NCBI GenBank assembly: GCA_949840805.1 | Contig: CATKXR010000004.1 | Location: 62,001 to 126,000, forward strand | Reading direction: 5' to 3' | Origin: an uncultured Lachnospiraceae bacterium | GTDB lineage: Bacteria; Bacillota; Clostridia; Lachnospirales; Lachnospiraceae | Length of the DNA: 64,000 nt | Notes under the pieces: model-generated | What the model was told of the DNA's origin: nothing | Seen by the model: only the letters and a program-made list of their open reading frames with translations | Databases searched by the model: none | Made by a program: the position numbers and the translations under genes | Part shown: piece after piece, positions 1 to 8,376 of the stretch | Position numbering within the stretch: position 1 is the first letter of the stretch | Layout: every line of letters starts with the position of its first letter

Positions 1-279
1 CTTTTCCAAGGCCTGGTCTTTTGGAATGTTGTCAGAATATTCAGGATCCCGGGCCGGGGAATCCGGCTCTTCCGGATCTGTTTCGGAAGGACTGTCTTCT
101 GCATCTAAAGTTTCCCACTCTTCAGCCGCATCCCATTCCTCGGCCACATCCCATTCGGCCGCTTCATCCTCTGCGGATTCCTCCGTCGGCAGGGCAGGCG
201 CTTCTGTCAGCTTGGTTCCACAAATACCGCAAAATATGGCGTCTTCCACCATTTCTGCGCCGCATTTATAACATTTCAT
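1..279 (-). CDS. Zinc-ribbon protein, acidic, cut by the left window edge
   Basis: The reading frame stays open from an ATG at 279 down to base 1, giving 93 residues with no stop, so the C-terminus lies outside the window. An AGGAGGAAAACAG ribosome site sits just upstream of the start. The N-terminus begins MKCYKCGAEMVEDAIFCGIC, with cysteine pairs at 3/6 and 17/20, a typical short zinc ribbon. The rest is strongly acidic (Glu, Asp, Ala, Trp) and looks unstructured. It is the last visible member of a minus-strand series whose members share this kind of N-terminus. The function is unknown; a catalytic or membrane part may lie in the missing portion. Confidence 0.75.
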   Translation of the reverse strand, partial: MKCYKCGAEMVEDAIFCGICGTKLTEAPALPTEESAEDEAAEWDVAEEWDAAEEWETLDAEDSPSETDPEEPDSPARDPEYSDNIPKDQALEK

Positions 280-303
280 CTGTTTTCCTCCTCATGCATC
301 TTT

Positions 304-1131
304 TTACGGCATGGAATCTTCTATTCTTTTTATAAGAAGTATATTATCTTTTTCTATCTGGCTCAACATATCCTCATTAAAAGAAGAAGGGGCAATTGTT
401 CCGTTGTACCAGGATTTTGTGTTAAAATAATTCTGCAATGCTTCCGTGTCAAACCGCCTCCCATGCCTGGCATAGATTTCATTGCGGGCGATTTTCAACT
501 GTTCTTTTGAAAGGCCTGCCAGGTCTGCTTCTGTAAGCCTGCTATAGCTGCTGCTTGGTATCATGTAACTGCTGTCATATCCTCCTGAATTATAATAGGA
601 TGGCGCGGCGGTTGTTGCAGGCGGAGTGTAACTGTAATAATTGGGCGATGGATTTTGATAATCTGGTGCAGAATAATAGGAAGCCGTGGTTTCCATGGCT
701 GGAGTCGTTGCAGACGGCCAGGTTTCAGACGCCGCGGCTGTCTCGGCAGCAGTTGTTGTCTCGGCCGCCGTGGTCTCGGCGGCTGCCGTTGTGGCAGCGG
801 CTTCCTCCTCTTTTCGTTTTCTTTTTTCTCTGGCTTCCCTTCGCTCCTCCCTTTCACTGTCTTCATTGTCCGCCCAGGGGGCGTTGCTGATCAGATCGTC
901 TAACATTCCCTGTTTATACGCAGCGAAAACACCCAGCCCTAAGACCAGCAATAAAAACAAGACCAGCAAAATTCCCGTTAAAATACCTTTTTTCTTTTTC
1001 GGAGGTTTATTTGCCGGTGCCTGCTGCGTGGCAGCCGTATTTTGAGATGGCGCCTGGTTTACGGCGGCTCCACATCCGCTGCAGAATTTGGTTCCGGGTT
1101 TTAATTCTTTGCCGCATTTTGAACAAAACAT
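304..1131 (-). CDS. Zinc-ribbon, single-pass membrane protein with C-terminal YARHG domain
   Basis: The 275-residue protein has four parts. Residues 3-20 form a zinc ribbon with two CxxC pairs. A basic stretch leads into one hydrophobic segment at about 49-71. Next comes a long Ala/Thr/Glu-rich and then Tyr/Pro/Ser-rich linker. The C-terminal 70 residues contain the motif IARNEIYARHGRRF, the signature of the YARHG family, which occurs in extracytoplasmic parts of bacterial proteins. The expected topology is ribbon inside and YARHG outside. The start is supported by an AGGGAGGAAAACA ribosome site. It follows a probable terminator that separates it from the FHA gene upstream, so it may be expressed at a lower level or separately. 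Its biochemical role is unknown; it may be an envelope sensor or effector of the neighbouring kinases. Confidence 0.8.
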   Translation of the reverse strand: MFCSKCGKELKPGTKFCSGCGAAVNQAPSQNTAATQQAPANKPPKKKKGILTGILLVLFLLLVLGLGVFAAYKQGMLDDLISNAPWADNEDSEREERREAREKRKRKEEEAAATTAAAETTAAETTTAAETAAASETWPSATTPAMETTASYYSAPDYQNPSPNYYSYTPPATTAAPSYYNSGGYDSSYMIPSSSYSRLTEADLAGLSKEQLKIARNEIYARHGRRFDTEALQNYFNTKSWYNGTIAPSSFNEDMLSQIEKDNILLIKRIEDSMP

Positions 1132-1183
1132 TGTTTTCCTCCCTCAAAGGCAAAATATTGGTAATGACTCGGTTATCTACATG

Positions 1184-1231
1184 AAAAAGATGCTCTGGCA
1201 TTCATCTCACCGATGAACGCCAAAGCATCTT
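1184..1231 (-). terminator. Intrinsic terminator after the zinc-ribbon/FHA gene
   Basis: An 18-base-pair stem has arms at 1189-1206 and 1212-1229; the two non-Watson-Crick positions are G-U wobbles. On the minus-strand transcript the stem is followed directly by five U residues. It lies between the stop of the FHA gene (1239) and the start of the YARHG gene (1131), so it would end or attenuate the long signalling transcript. Confidence 0.8.
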
Positions 1232-1238
1232 CCCGGTA

Positions 1239-1730
1239 TCAACTGCCCATATCACACTCGGCTACTGTCAGCTCAACCATACCGAATTTTAAACGATCTC
1301 CCACATGGATTTCCTGCGGCTCTTCCACCATCACTCCGTTTAAGTAAGTGTGGTTAAAGGAATTCATATCTTCAACAAAGCAGGCGCCGCCCCGGCAATA
1401 AAATTTGCAATGCTTTCTGGAGACAGATTTATCGCCTTCGATCACCACGTCACAGCTTGAAGCGTCCCGGCCCAGGACGGCAGGATATGCCAGATCACAG
1501 CCATAGACTTTGTTGCTGTCTGTAATGTCCTGCAGCACCAGAAGTCCCTGAGCCGGAATATCTTCCTCGGTATTCGGATCAACATCCGCCATGGAAGCCG
1601 ATGCCGGTTCCGCATTAACATTCTCCTGCGGCGCTGCTGCCTGCGGGTTTTCATTAGCCAGACGTACTCCGCAATAGATACAGAAATTCAGGCCATCGCT
1701 TAATTCCCTTCCACAATTTGTGCAAAACAT
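1239..1730 (-). CDS. Zinc ribbon plus canonical FHA phosphothreonine-binding protein
   Basis: The 163-residue protein has an N-terminal zinc ribbon (MFCTNCGRELSDGLNFCIYC) and a short linker. A complete FHA domain spans roughly residues 75-158. The FHA hallmarks are present: a glycine-arginine turn (VLGRDASSCDVVI), SRKHCKF with the Ser and His that contact phosphothreonine and shape the loop, and the TYLNG turn. This is the only FHA domain in the island with intact binding residues, so it is the likely reader of phosphothreonines written by the neighbouring kinases. It is cytosolic with no membrane segment. It probably shares a transcript with the genes upstream. Confidence 0.88.
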   Translation of the reverse strand: MFCTNCGRELSDGLNFCIYCGVRLANENPQAAAPQENVNAEPASASMADVDPNTEEDIPAQGLLVLQDITDSNKVYGCDLAYPAVLGRDASSCDVVIEGDKSVSRKHCKFYCRGGACFVEDMNSFNHTYLNGVMVEEPQEIHVGDRLKFGMVELTVAECDMGS

Positions 1731-1756
1731 AATCTAACCTTCCTTCTTCTTTACTC

Positions 1757-2659
1757 CTAATCATCATAATAATGATCGTGATCATAATCATAATCATAAT
1801 CGTGGTCGTAATCATGATCATAATCATAATAATCATAATCGTCTCTGCCATAATTACCGCTTTCAACGGCGCGGATGAATTCCTGGATCTCCGCGTCTTC
1901 TGCATACAGATGTTTTAAATCACGTTTTACATTTTCCTCCCACTCGGTCCGTTTCCTGGCCCGTGCTTTTGAATTCAGGTTCATAACATTCTTTTTGTAG
2001 GTCTCATACAATTCATCCTGTTTCTCCTGAATATACTCCAGGTTGCGCTCCTGAACCTGTGACCTCTGATGATCCAGCGCCGTTCCCGGAAGAACCGGCA
2101 GCCATATGTCATCGCCGCCGCCCCGGTTGGCCGCCCGGTTTTCATCGTTTCTGTAATATTTTTTGCCGTCTGCATCATACCGGATGGTAACATTTCCTTC
2201 TTCCGCAAAGCTGTTGCGTTTCAATTCTCCGTTGGGTTCCGCATAGTAGCAGAATCCGCCGGCATCAAAAGAACCGACTGCCATGACGCCATTTTCTTTC
2301 AGATAGTAACGTTTTGGTCCGACATTCAGCCAGGATGTATGCATGGCGCCTCCCTTTTCCGGGTTTAAGTAATACCATGCCCCGTCTACCTGCTTCCAAC
2401 CCATTGCAATGGCGCCGTTTTCAGGCTCGAAATAATACCAATTCCCCTCTACTGTCTGCCAGCCGGTCATCATATGGGCTTCGGCATCAAAGCCGTAACG
2501 TGTACCATCAATATCCACAATCTGATTTCTGGCAAGGGATCCGGAATCAAAGCGATAGATGTCCTTTTCGCCATCCTTTTCCCAGCCTGCCAGAGATGCA
2601 AAAGCCATGGAACATGATAATACGGCCACAATTCCTGCACTTGCTAATTTCTTTTTCAT
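1757..2659 (-). CDS. Secreted protein with choline/glucan-type cell-wall-binding repeats and Asp/Tyr/His tail
   Basis: The 300-residue protein starts with a signal peptide (two lysines, then a hydrophobic run ending in AFASLAG). Residues 40-150 hold consecutive wall-binding repeats with the recurring pattern G-W-x-x-V-x-G-x-W-Y-Y-F, as in CW_binding_1 proteins that attach to teichoic acid choline or to glucan. A charged, probably helical part follows. The protein ends in about 30 residues made almost only of Asp, Tyr and His, which could bind metal ions. An AGGAGGAAAACAAT ribosome site supports the start. It is the only fully secreted product in the kinase island and might be an extracellular partner of the kinase ectodomains; this is inference from position. 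Confidence 0.8.
   Translation of the reverse strand: MKKKLASAGIVAVLSCSMAFASLAGWEKDGEKDIYRFDSGSLARNQIVDIDGTRYGFDAEAHMMTGWQTVEGNWYYFEPENGAIAMGWKQVDGAWYYLNPEKGGAMHTSWLNVGPKRYYLKENGVMAVGSFDAGGFCYYAEPNGELKRNSFAEEGNVTIRYDADGKKYYRNDENRAANRGGGDDIWLPVLPGTALDHQRSQVQERNLEYIQEKQDELYETYKKNVMNLNSKARARKRTEWEENVKRDLKHLYAEDAEIQEFIRAVESGNYGRDDYDYYDYDHDYDHDYDYDYDHDHYYDD
1760..1852 (-). repeat. Low-complexity repeat coding the Asp/Tyr/His tail
   Basis: The DNA consists of near-tandem copies of a 6-base unit (variants of ATCATA and ATCGTG on the plus strand). It codes for alternating Asp with Tyr or His at the C-terminus of the wall-binding protein. Such tracts can change length by slippage in whole or partial codons. 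Confidence 0.75.
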
Positions 2660-2714
2660 ATTGTTTTCCTCCTGAAATAAAATATTTAAGATTTATCATG
2701 TAAACTAAAACCGT

Positions 2715-4934
2715 TTACTGCAGTCGGTCAAAATCGGAATCCCGTCCTTCGGCTGCAGCCGTAGTGGGTGCAGAAGTAGAGGGCGGAGCCGGGGCTTCTG
2801 TAGTAGTCACCGGGTTATTTGCCGGGGCCGAGGCGCCGGATGAACCGTTGCCTGCCGGCTGTCCGCCGCCTGTATTGGCCGGACGGTTATTATTAGCCGG
2901 AGGGTTGTTTGTCCGGCCTCCGCCGGATGTGGAGTTCCTTCCTTGGGTCGGCCTTTCTGGTTCGCGGCCTAAGCTTACCACAATCGTAATTTCCGTACCC
3001 TCATCCACAAGACCCGGTTCAACACTCTGGGAGATTACCCTGCCTTCTTCCACGGCAGCGTTGTATTCTTCTTCAACAGACACCGCCATACCGATGGATT
3101 CCAGGTTAGTGACGGCCTCTTGTCTTTCCTGGTTTAACACGCTTATTAACTGAATCTGCCTTGCTCCAAGGCTTATCTTCACTTTGACGATATCGCCTTT
3201 ATTCCCTTTGGTTCCTGCTTTCGGGGATTGGCCGAAGATCTGTCCTTTTGGCACATCCTTATTATATTCCAATCCTTCTTTTTCCAAAAAAACGCCTGCT
3301 GCCTTCGCTTTTTCCAATCCTTCTTCTTCCATAAAGCCGGTGAATTCCGGCACTTCAGTCTCTCCGGTTCCGGCCTGTTTGCCCGAAGCGATCCGGAGTG
3401 TTATCACCTCGTCCAGGTCAATTTCCGAGTTCCTGTCCGGACGGATTCCTGTAACAAAACCGGCAGGCGCCCACCCTTCCGGATCCGTTTCCGTATTGAC
3501 AGCTATCAACCCCTCTTCCTGAAGCATGGCCATGGCATTGGCTTCTGTCATCCACACCACATCCGGCACCGTTGTCCTGCCGCTGCCGGAGCTGATGACT
3601 ACCCGGATCAGAGAACCTTTCTCAACCTGTATTCCCGCAGACACCTCCTTGCCGTCCTCATCCACCTGTCCCAGAACGTATCCTTCCATGATGGTCTCGG
3701 AGGCTTGGGTTCCCCCTACCTCGTATTTCAGTCCAAGGGATTCCAGACGTTCTTTCGCGGTGCTTTGGGACATATTTACCAGGCTGGGCATCCAGACCAT
3801 ATTTTCTTTTTTTTCAAAGCCCGGAAGCTTGGGCAGGGGGGATTCGATCACTCCTGTCATCAGCAAGGCGCCAAACACTAACACGGCGGCTCCGGCGGCG
3901 GCGCAGACTGCTTTCAGCCAGAGAGGCCATTGTCCTAAATCGTTTTTTTCTACGGTAGCCGCCGTCCGCTTTACATTATTTGAGGTCAAAGCCTGTTCAA
4001 ATTCTTCCGCAGATTTTGTACGGTCTGCGATTTTTACATGTAAAGCATTCATTAAGGCATTTTCGATATTTTTATTAATCGTTACGCCCAGTTTGGAAGG
4101 TTCTTTTAAGGTATCCTTTACTCTGCGTTCCGGTGATTCCGGCGGCCGTATTCCCGTGATCATTTTATAGAATGTCGCCGCAAGGGAATACACATCCGTC
4201 CACGGTCCCTGGTTGCCTCCGCTTTGGTACTGTTCCACAGGGGCATAGCCAAGTTTTAAAATTACGGTCAAAGATTTGCTGTGGGTGGTCGTCACCTGCC
4301 TCGCAGCCCCGAAGTCCAGGAGCTTTACCTGGCCGTTTTCCAATAAATAGATATTATCCGGCGAGATGTCCCTGTGGATAATATTTTTGGCATGAACCTC
4401 TTTTAAGGCGCCGATTACAGCCATAATGATCGGAAGCGCCTCTTCCACCGAAAGTTTCCCCACTTTTTTCAGCCGTGCCTTCAGGGTCTCCCCTTCCAGC
4501 AATTCCATAACAATATAGGCTGTATTATTCTCCTCAAAAAAATCATAGATCTGTGTGATTCCCGGAACCTGATGAAATTCTGCCAGGCGTTTCGCTTCAT
4601 CCAGGGTTTTCTTCATGCCTGCTATAAACTGTTCTTTCTTCTCTCCTGCATATACGCGGACCTGGGTCTCATGGGGCATCCGGGTGGCAAATTCCGATGG
4701 AAAATACTCCTTTATGGCCACTTTATGCTGGAGAGTCTGGTCAAATCCGATATAGGTGATTCCAAAGCCGCCGAAACCCAGCACGCGGCCCACAATATAC
4801 CTCTCCCGGATAACGGTTCCTGGTGCAATATGATAGGCTTCCTTGGCAGGGCTGTCCTGCTCATAGCCGCAATGGGGGCAGACATTATAATCCCCTTCAT
4901 ACTCCTGCATACATCCCAAACATAATGTCTTCAT
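2715..4934 (-). CDS. Transmembrane Ser/Thr protein kinase with zinc ribbon and four PASTA domains
   Basis: The 739-residue protein is a Hanks-type kinase. A zinc ribbon (cysteines 5, 8, 19, 22) precedes a kinase domain at about 45-310. That domain has a glycine loop (GFGGFG), the ATP-anchoring lysine K75 in VAIKEYFP, HRD at 187-189 and DFG at 207-209, so it should be active. One membrane helix lies near 340-362. Outside are four PASTA-like repeats (about 380-660) of the kind that bind muropeptides or lipid II in PrkC and PknB. The protein ends in a Pro/Asn/Thr/Ser-rich tail. The cytosolic ribbon is not part of classical PrkC. It is probably the cell-wall-sensing kinase of the island, reversed by the two PP2C phosphatases encoded upstream. 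Confidence 0.92.
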   Translation of the reverse strand: MKTLCLGCMQEYEGDYNVCPHCGYEQDSPAKEAYHIAPGTVIRERYIVGRVLGFGGFGITYIGFDQTLQHKVAIKEYFPSEFATRMPHETQVRVYAGEKKEQFIAGMKKTLDEAKRLAEFHQVPGITQIYDFFEENNTAYIVMELLEGETLKARLKKVGKLSVEEALPIIMAVIGALKEVHAKNIIHRDISPDNIYLLENGQVKLLDFGAARQVTTTHSKSLTVILKLGYAPVEQYQSGGNQGPWTDVYSLAATFYKMITGIRPPESPERRVKDTLKEPSKLGVTINKNIENALMNALHVKIADRTKSAEEFEQALTSNNVKRTAATVEKNDLGQWPLWLKAVCAAAGAAVLVFGALLMTGVIESPLPKLPGFEKKENMVWMPSLVNMSQSTAKERLESLGLKYEVGGTQASETIMEGYVLGQVDEDGKEVSAGIQVEKGSLIRVVISSGSGRTTVPDVVWMTEANAMAMLQEEGLIAVNTETDPEGWAPAGFVTGIRPDRNSEIDLDEVITLRIASGKQAGTGETEVPEFTGFMEEEGLEKAKAAGVFLEKEGLEYNKDVPKGQIFGQSPKAGTKGNKGDIVKVKISLGARQIQLISVLNQERQEAVTNLESIGMAVSVEEEYNAAVEEGRVISQSVEPGLVDEGTEITIVVSLGREPERPTQGRNSTSGGGRTNNPPANNNRPANTGGGQPAGNGSSGASAPANNPVTTTEAPAPPSTSAPTTAAAEGRDSDFDRLQ

Positions 4935-4969
4935 TTTACTGTTCCTTATCCGTCATGTGATTTTTGCGG

Positions 4970-5461
4970 TTACTCCTCCCAGGAAAAGTCCGGACCGCAC
5001 AGAGGGATGAACATCAGCTTTGTGCCGCCTGTCTGAAGGATATCCCGGTTCTTAAGCTCCAGGCTCATTAAAAGCACCTGGCCATTTATATAGGAAAGTT
5101 CTCTGGCATCCCCCGCATTGGCATAAAAAGCTCTTTTTTCCCGATCATAGGTTACAGTCATCTGGCAGCATCTGGCCACCTGAGGATCCGATGCCAGTAC
5201 AATATCCATATCTGGAGAACCGCCGATCCGGTTCTCTCCCTTTTTCAGATCATAAATCCTTCCGTATGATTCGCCCTCTATACACACCAGCCAGCCCACC
5301 GCCGGTTCCTTAGGCGTTTTCTCCTGCTGCATAGAAACAGCGGCCGGTTCTTCTTCCTGACGGGGTTTGACAGCCGGTTTTTCCGGGCCTCCGCATTTAG
5401 GACAGACCTGATGCTTATCTCCGTCATAAAAATGTCCGTGGACGCAACGTTTTAAATTCAT
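4970..5461 (-). CDS. Zinc-binding N-terminus plus degenerate FHA-like domain
   Basis: The 163-residue protein begins MNLKRCVHGHFYDGDKHQVC followed by PKC, a Cys/His cluster like that of the repeat protein at 9191-10543. The C-terminal half (about 70-160) has the FHA fold pattern, with a GENRIGGSPDMDIVL turn and a YINGQV turn. The usual S-x-x-H phosphothreonine motif is replaced by VARCCQMTV. It may therefore bind something other than phosphothreonine, or serve only as a scaffold. It lies between the pseudokinase and the PASTA kinase on one transcript, with gaps of 20 and 35 bases. The family assignment is moderately sure; the function is unknown. Confidence 0.7.
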   Translation of the reverse strand: MNLKRCVHGHFYDGDKHQVCPKCGGPEKPAVKPRQEEEPAAVSMQQEKTPKEPAVGWLVCIEGESYGRIYDLKKGENRIGGSPDMDIVLASDPQVARCCQMTVTYDREKRAFYANAGDARELSYINGQVLLMSLELKNRDILQTGGTKLMFIPLCGPDFSWEE

Positions 5462-5481
5462 TCTTATTTCCTCCCTGCTGG

Positions 5482-6357
5482 TTAAGTCATTTCAAGAGTA
5501 GCTTCGTCCAGAAATATGTCCGCAAACCTGTGGACAGAAGCAGGTTTTATCATACTGCCTGTTCCCAGGACAGCACGCAGGGCATCCGCCATACACGGGG
5601 GTATCTTCTCCTGCAGGGCGTCCATATTTTCTTCAAAGGAACGCTCTTCCCATGCTTTTTCTCCGGCCAGCATACTGCCGGCTAAGTTGGCAAGCGCCGT
5701 GATATCCTTGTCAGCCGACAAAGGATGGGTGGTATTCCCATTAAAACATCCCAGCAGGCAATTCCCATGGGGGAGCATATAGATATGATCCATATCCACC
5801 TGTCCATGAAATATATCCAGCCTGTGGGCGGCTGAAAGAGGATGGGAGAGATCTTTAACGATCCATTGCACCCGTTCCGGAGAACACATATCGGGATAGC
5901 GGTACACCATTTCACGAAGCGTGTTTCCTTCCGGAAATTCCATGATCACATAGGCAGTGCCATAATCTTCTGTCACAGCCAGAACATTTAAAAGGCCCGG
6001 CGTTTCGTCGAGGATGATCAGCCTGCGACCGGATGTTATAAATTCCCTGAGCCCTGAAAAAAATGCTTCGTTTTCTGAAGACAGGACTTTTATGGCCCCA
6101 TTTTCCATACGGCAAACCATGTTCTCGGGAAAATACTCCATGATCAGAACCTTGCGGGTGAAAAGGGCGTCCCAGCCCATATATAATATATCAGCTTCGT
6201 CCTGACGTTTTACGGCGCCTATAATATATCTGCCTCTCAGAATGCTTCCCGGTTCCATTACCCCTTCCGGTGTGTCAGGGGTTTCTTTGCAGCCGCAGTA
6301 GGGGCAGACCGTATCTTTTTCCTGATACTCCTCCATACAATTCAGACATCGCTTCAT
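5482..6357 (-). CDS. Zinc-ribbon pseudokinase
   Basis: The chosen start (ATG at 6357) places the zinc ribbon MKRCLNCMEEYQEKDTVCPY at the N-terminus, as in its paralogues, and begins 5 bases after the stop of the upstream kinase. The 291 residues follow the kinase fold: a GSILRGRYIIG entry, an AYVIMEFPEG hinge and a helical C-lobe. The catalytic sites are lost. The ATP lysine of VAIKE is methionine (M73 in LIMEYFP), HRD is HGQ at 184-186, and the DFG region reads LLGCFNG. There is no membrane segment. By analogy with known pseudokinases it may regulate or scaffold the active kinases next to it. The glycine-rich loop is also missing, so residual ATP binding is unlikely. Confidence 0.8.
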   Translation of the reverse strand: MKRCLNCMEEYQEKDTVCPYCGCKETPDTPEGVMEPGSILRGRYIIGAVKRQDEADILYMGWDALFTRKVLIMEYFPENMVCRMENGAIKVLSSENEAFFSGLREFITSGRRLIILDETPGLLNVLAVTEDYGTAYVIMEFPEGNTLREMVYRYPDMCSPERVQWIVKDLSHPLSAAHRLDIFHGQVDMDHIYMLPHGNCLLGCFNGNTTHPLSADKDITALANLAGSMLAGEKAWEERSFEENMDALQEKIPPCMADALRAVLGTGSMIKPASVHRFADIFLDEATLEMT

Positions 6358-6362
6358 TTTTC

Positions 6363-8372
6363 TTATTTCCAGCTTTCCATATAGTTCTTGTTTTCGGCAA
6401 GCCACTGGCTTCCCCCTGCCGATGCGTTTTGTATCTGGCTGTCCACCGCTCCCAGATCTCCCTGGTATACATCCTTAAATACCTCATACATGGTGCGGTT
6501 GACAGGGATCCCTTCCAGATCCCTTACCCCTAAGATGCTTTGGGAGTTGGCAGAAAGCATGTAATAGATCATCCATTGGGCAGCTTTTTTCTCATATTTT
6601 CCGGAAGTTCCATTGACGCTCCAAAGGTGGTCAAAGCGTACTTGTACATCGTTTGAAGGAAACTCCACCCGAAACCGGGCGGGCAGCTCCCTGGTTAGCC
6701 TCTGATAATCTCCCGTATCGGAAAGATACCGGTCAGCCTCTCCGTCTATAAACATCTGGCAGCCGTCCGCGTTCATATCTTTTTTATTTTCGTCTGCCAG
6801 CTTTTGGTAATCCCGGATACATTCTTCTCCCAAAAGATCCCTGTATATTAAAAAATCTTCTCTGCGCACAGAAGTTTTCTCTTCTGCGCCATTCGCATCT
6901 GTCCGAACATAGATTACCGGGATTTGAAAGCAAAGGGGCATCTGTTTTTTGTCCGGAAACAGCTCCTCATATTGATCCAGAAACCAGTATCCGTCCTCCG
7001 TTCCTTCGCCGATACGATCCAAGGTAATATTAAGCGGCTCTAAATCTTTCGTGTAAGCCGGATCCAGACAGGCGCTTTCAAACACATCCGGAAGCGTTCC
7101 TGCCGCCGCCGCTTCATTCAGTTTCGTTTCATAATCCGCTTTCTCAAAAGCTTCTATCTGAACGGTAATCTGAGAATAGTCTGTCAGGAAGTCGGCAAGC
7201 ATGGCTTCTGTGCGGGCCGTTGCATTTTCTATGGTGTCATTTTCATCCGCAGCCACCCATATTTGGAGGTTTGCCGGCTGCAGGGTCGCGTCTTCCTGCT
7301 GTTTCTTGTAACGGTGGAAGAAAAATCCTCCTACAGATCCCAAAACAGCTATGGTTGCAGCTACCTGGACCAGGCGCATTTTTCTGCGGCGGAGAAGTTC
7401 TTCTTCTACATCCAGCACTTTTTTCTTTTCCATCAAAGCATCCCGGAACTGATCCGTATTCTGAAAACGCAGTTCCAGTTTTAAGGCCATAGCCCGCATG
7501 ACTGCATTGCTCACGCTTTTTGATATTTCCGGGTCCAGTTTGCGGGGGGCGGCCAGATGATCTTTGTGAAGACGGTCCGTGGATTCTTCCGGCTTTATTC
7601 CGGTCAGGGCAAAATAAGTGGTCGCCCCAACCGCATAAATATCCGTCTGCGGTCCCTGTACCCCATTGGTGCTGTACTGCTCCGGCGGCGCGTAATGGGG
7701 TGTCAGGACGGTTGACATCTCCGTGGCTTCGAACCGTGCCGCGCCAAAGTCGAAAAGCTTTACCACGCCGCTGTTACAAATGAAAATATTATTGGGATTA
7801 ATATCCCGATGGACAATCTTTTCTTTATGTACTTCTTTTAAGGCATCCAGTACTGCCAACGCCACGCCTGTTGCCATGGCCTGGCTTACTTTTCCGCCTT
7901 GTTTGGCAATATAATCTTTATACGTCATACCGTCCATAAATTCCATTACCATGTATGCCGTATTCTTTTCCTCAAAAAAATCATATACGTCCACTATATT
8001 CGGATGTTCGTTAAATTTCGCCATCTTTCTGGCTTCGTTTAAAAAACGTGTCTTTCCCTTTTCAAACTCTTCAATATTTTTTTCCGAATAGGAGCGGACC
8101 TCCATGGTTCCCGGGGTCCTGGTGACAATACTTCCCGGATAATACTCTTTGATTGCCACCATCCTGTTAAAAGTATTATCCCAGGCCTTATATACAATGC
8201 CAAAACCGCCGGCATTAACGGATTCTCCAATCATGTAGCGGCCATCCAGAAGCAAGGTTCCCGGCTCCATATAATACAGGTCATGGGCTTTTGCCGCACG
8301 GCTGTAACCGCAGTAGGGACAAAAATTCGCTTCTTCTGTGTATTCTTTCATGCAACGATAGCAGCGAGCCAT
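6363..8372 (-). CDS. Transmembrane Ser/Thr kinase fused to an extracellular solute-binding-protein-like domain
   Basis: The 669-residue protein has an N-terminal zinc ribbon (MARCYRCMKEYTEEANFCPY). Its kinase domain at 45-315 carries intact motifs: AGGFGIVYKAWD, K75 in VAIKEYYPG, HRD at 188-190 and DFG at 208-210. A basic stretch and one membrane helix follow (about 333-354). The outer 310 residues resemble family 1 extracellular solute-binding proteins. They start NLQIWVAADEND, contain a YETKLNEAAAAGTLPDVFES segment, and near the end have SANSQSILG and GIPVNRTMYEVF, all placed as in sugar-binding lipoproteins. The domain reading is strong by pattern but was not tested by structure prediction. 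The likely role is a kinase that senses a small molecule directly. Confidence 0.85.
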   Translation of the reverse strand: MARCYRCMKEYTEEANFCPYCGYSRAAKAHDLYYMEPGTLLLDGRYMIGESVNAGGFGIVYKAWDNTFNRMVAIKEYYPGSIVTRTPGTMEVRSYSEKNIEEFEKGKTRFLNEARKMAKFNEHPNIVDVYDFFEEKNTAYMVMEFMDGMTYKDYIAKQGGKVSQAMATGVALAVLDALKEVHKEKIVHRDINPNNIFICNSGVVKLFDFGAARFEATEMSTVLTPHYAPPEQYSTNGVQGPQTDIYAVGATTYFALTGIKPEESTDRLHKDHLAAPRKLDPEISKSVSNAVMRAMALKLELRFQNTDQFRDALMEKKKVLDVEEELLRRRKMRLVQVAATIAVLGSVGGFFFHRYKKQQEDATLQPANLQIWVAADENDTIENATARTEAMLADFLTDYSQITVQIEAFEKADYETKLNEAAAAGTLPDVFESACLDPAYTKDLEPLNITLDRIGEGTEDGYWFLDQYEELFPDKKQMPLCFQIPVIYVRTDANGAEEKTSVRREDFLIYRDLLGEECIRDYQKLADENKKDMNADGCQMFIDGEADRYLSDTGDYQRLTRELPARFRVEFPSNDVQVRFDHLWSVNGTSGKYEKKAAQWMIYYMLSANSQSILGVRDLEGIPVNRTMYEVFKDVYQGDLGAVDSQIQNASAGGSQWLAENKNYMESWK

Positions 8373-8376
8373 GATA

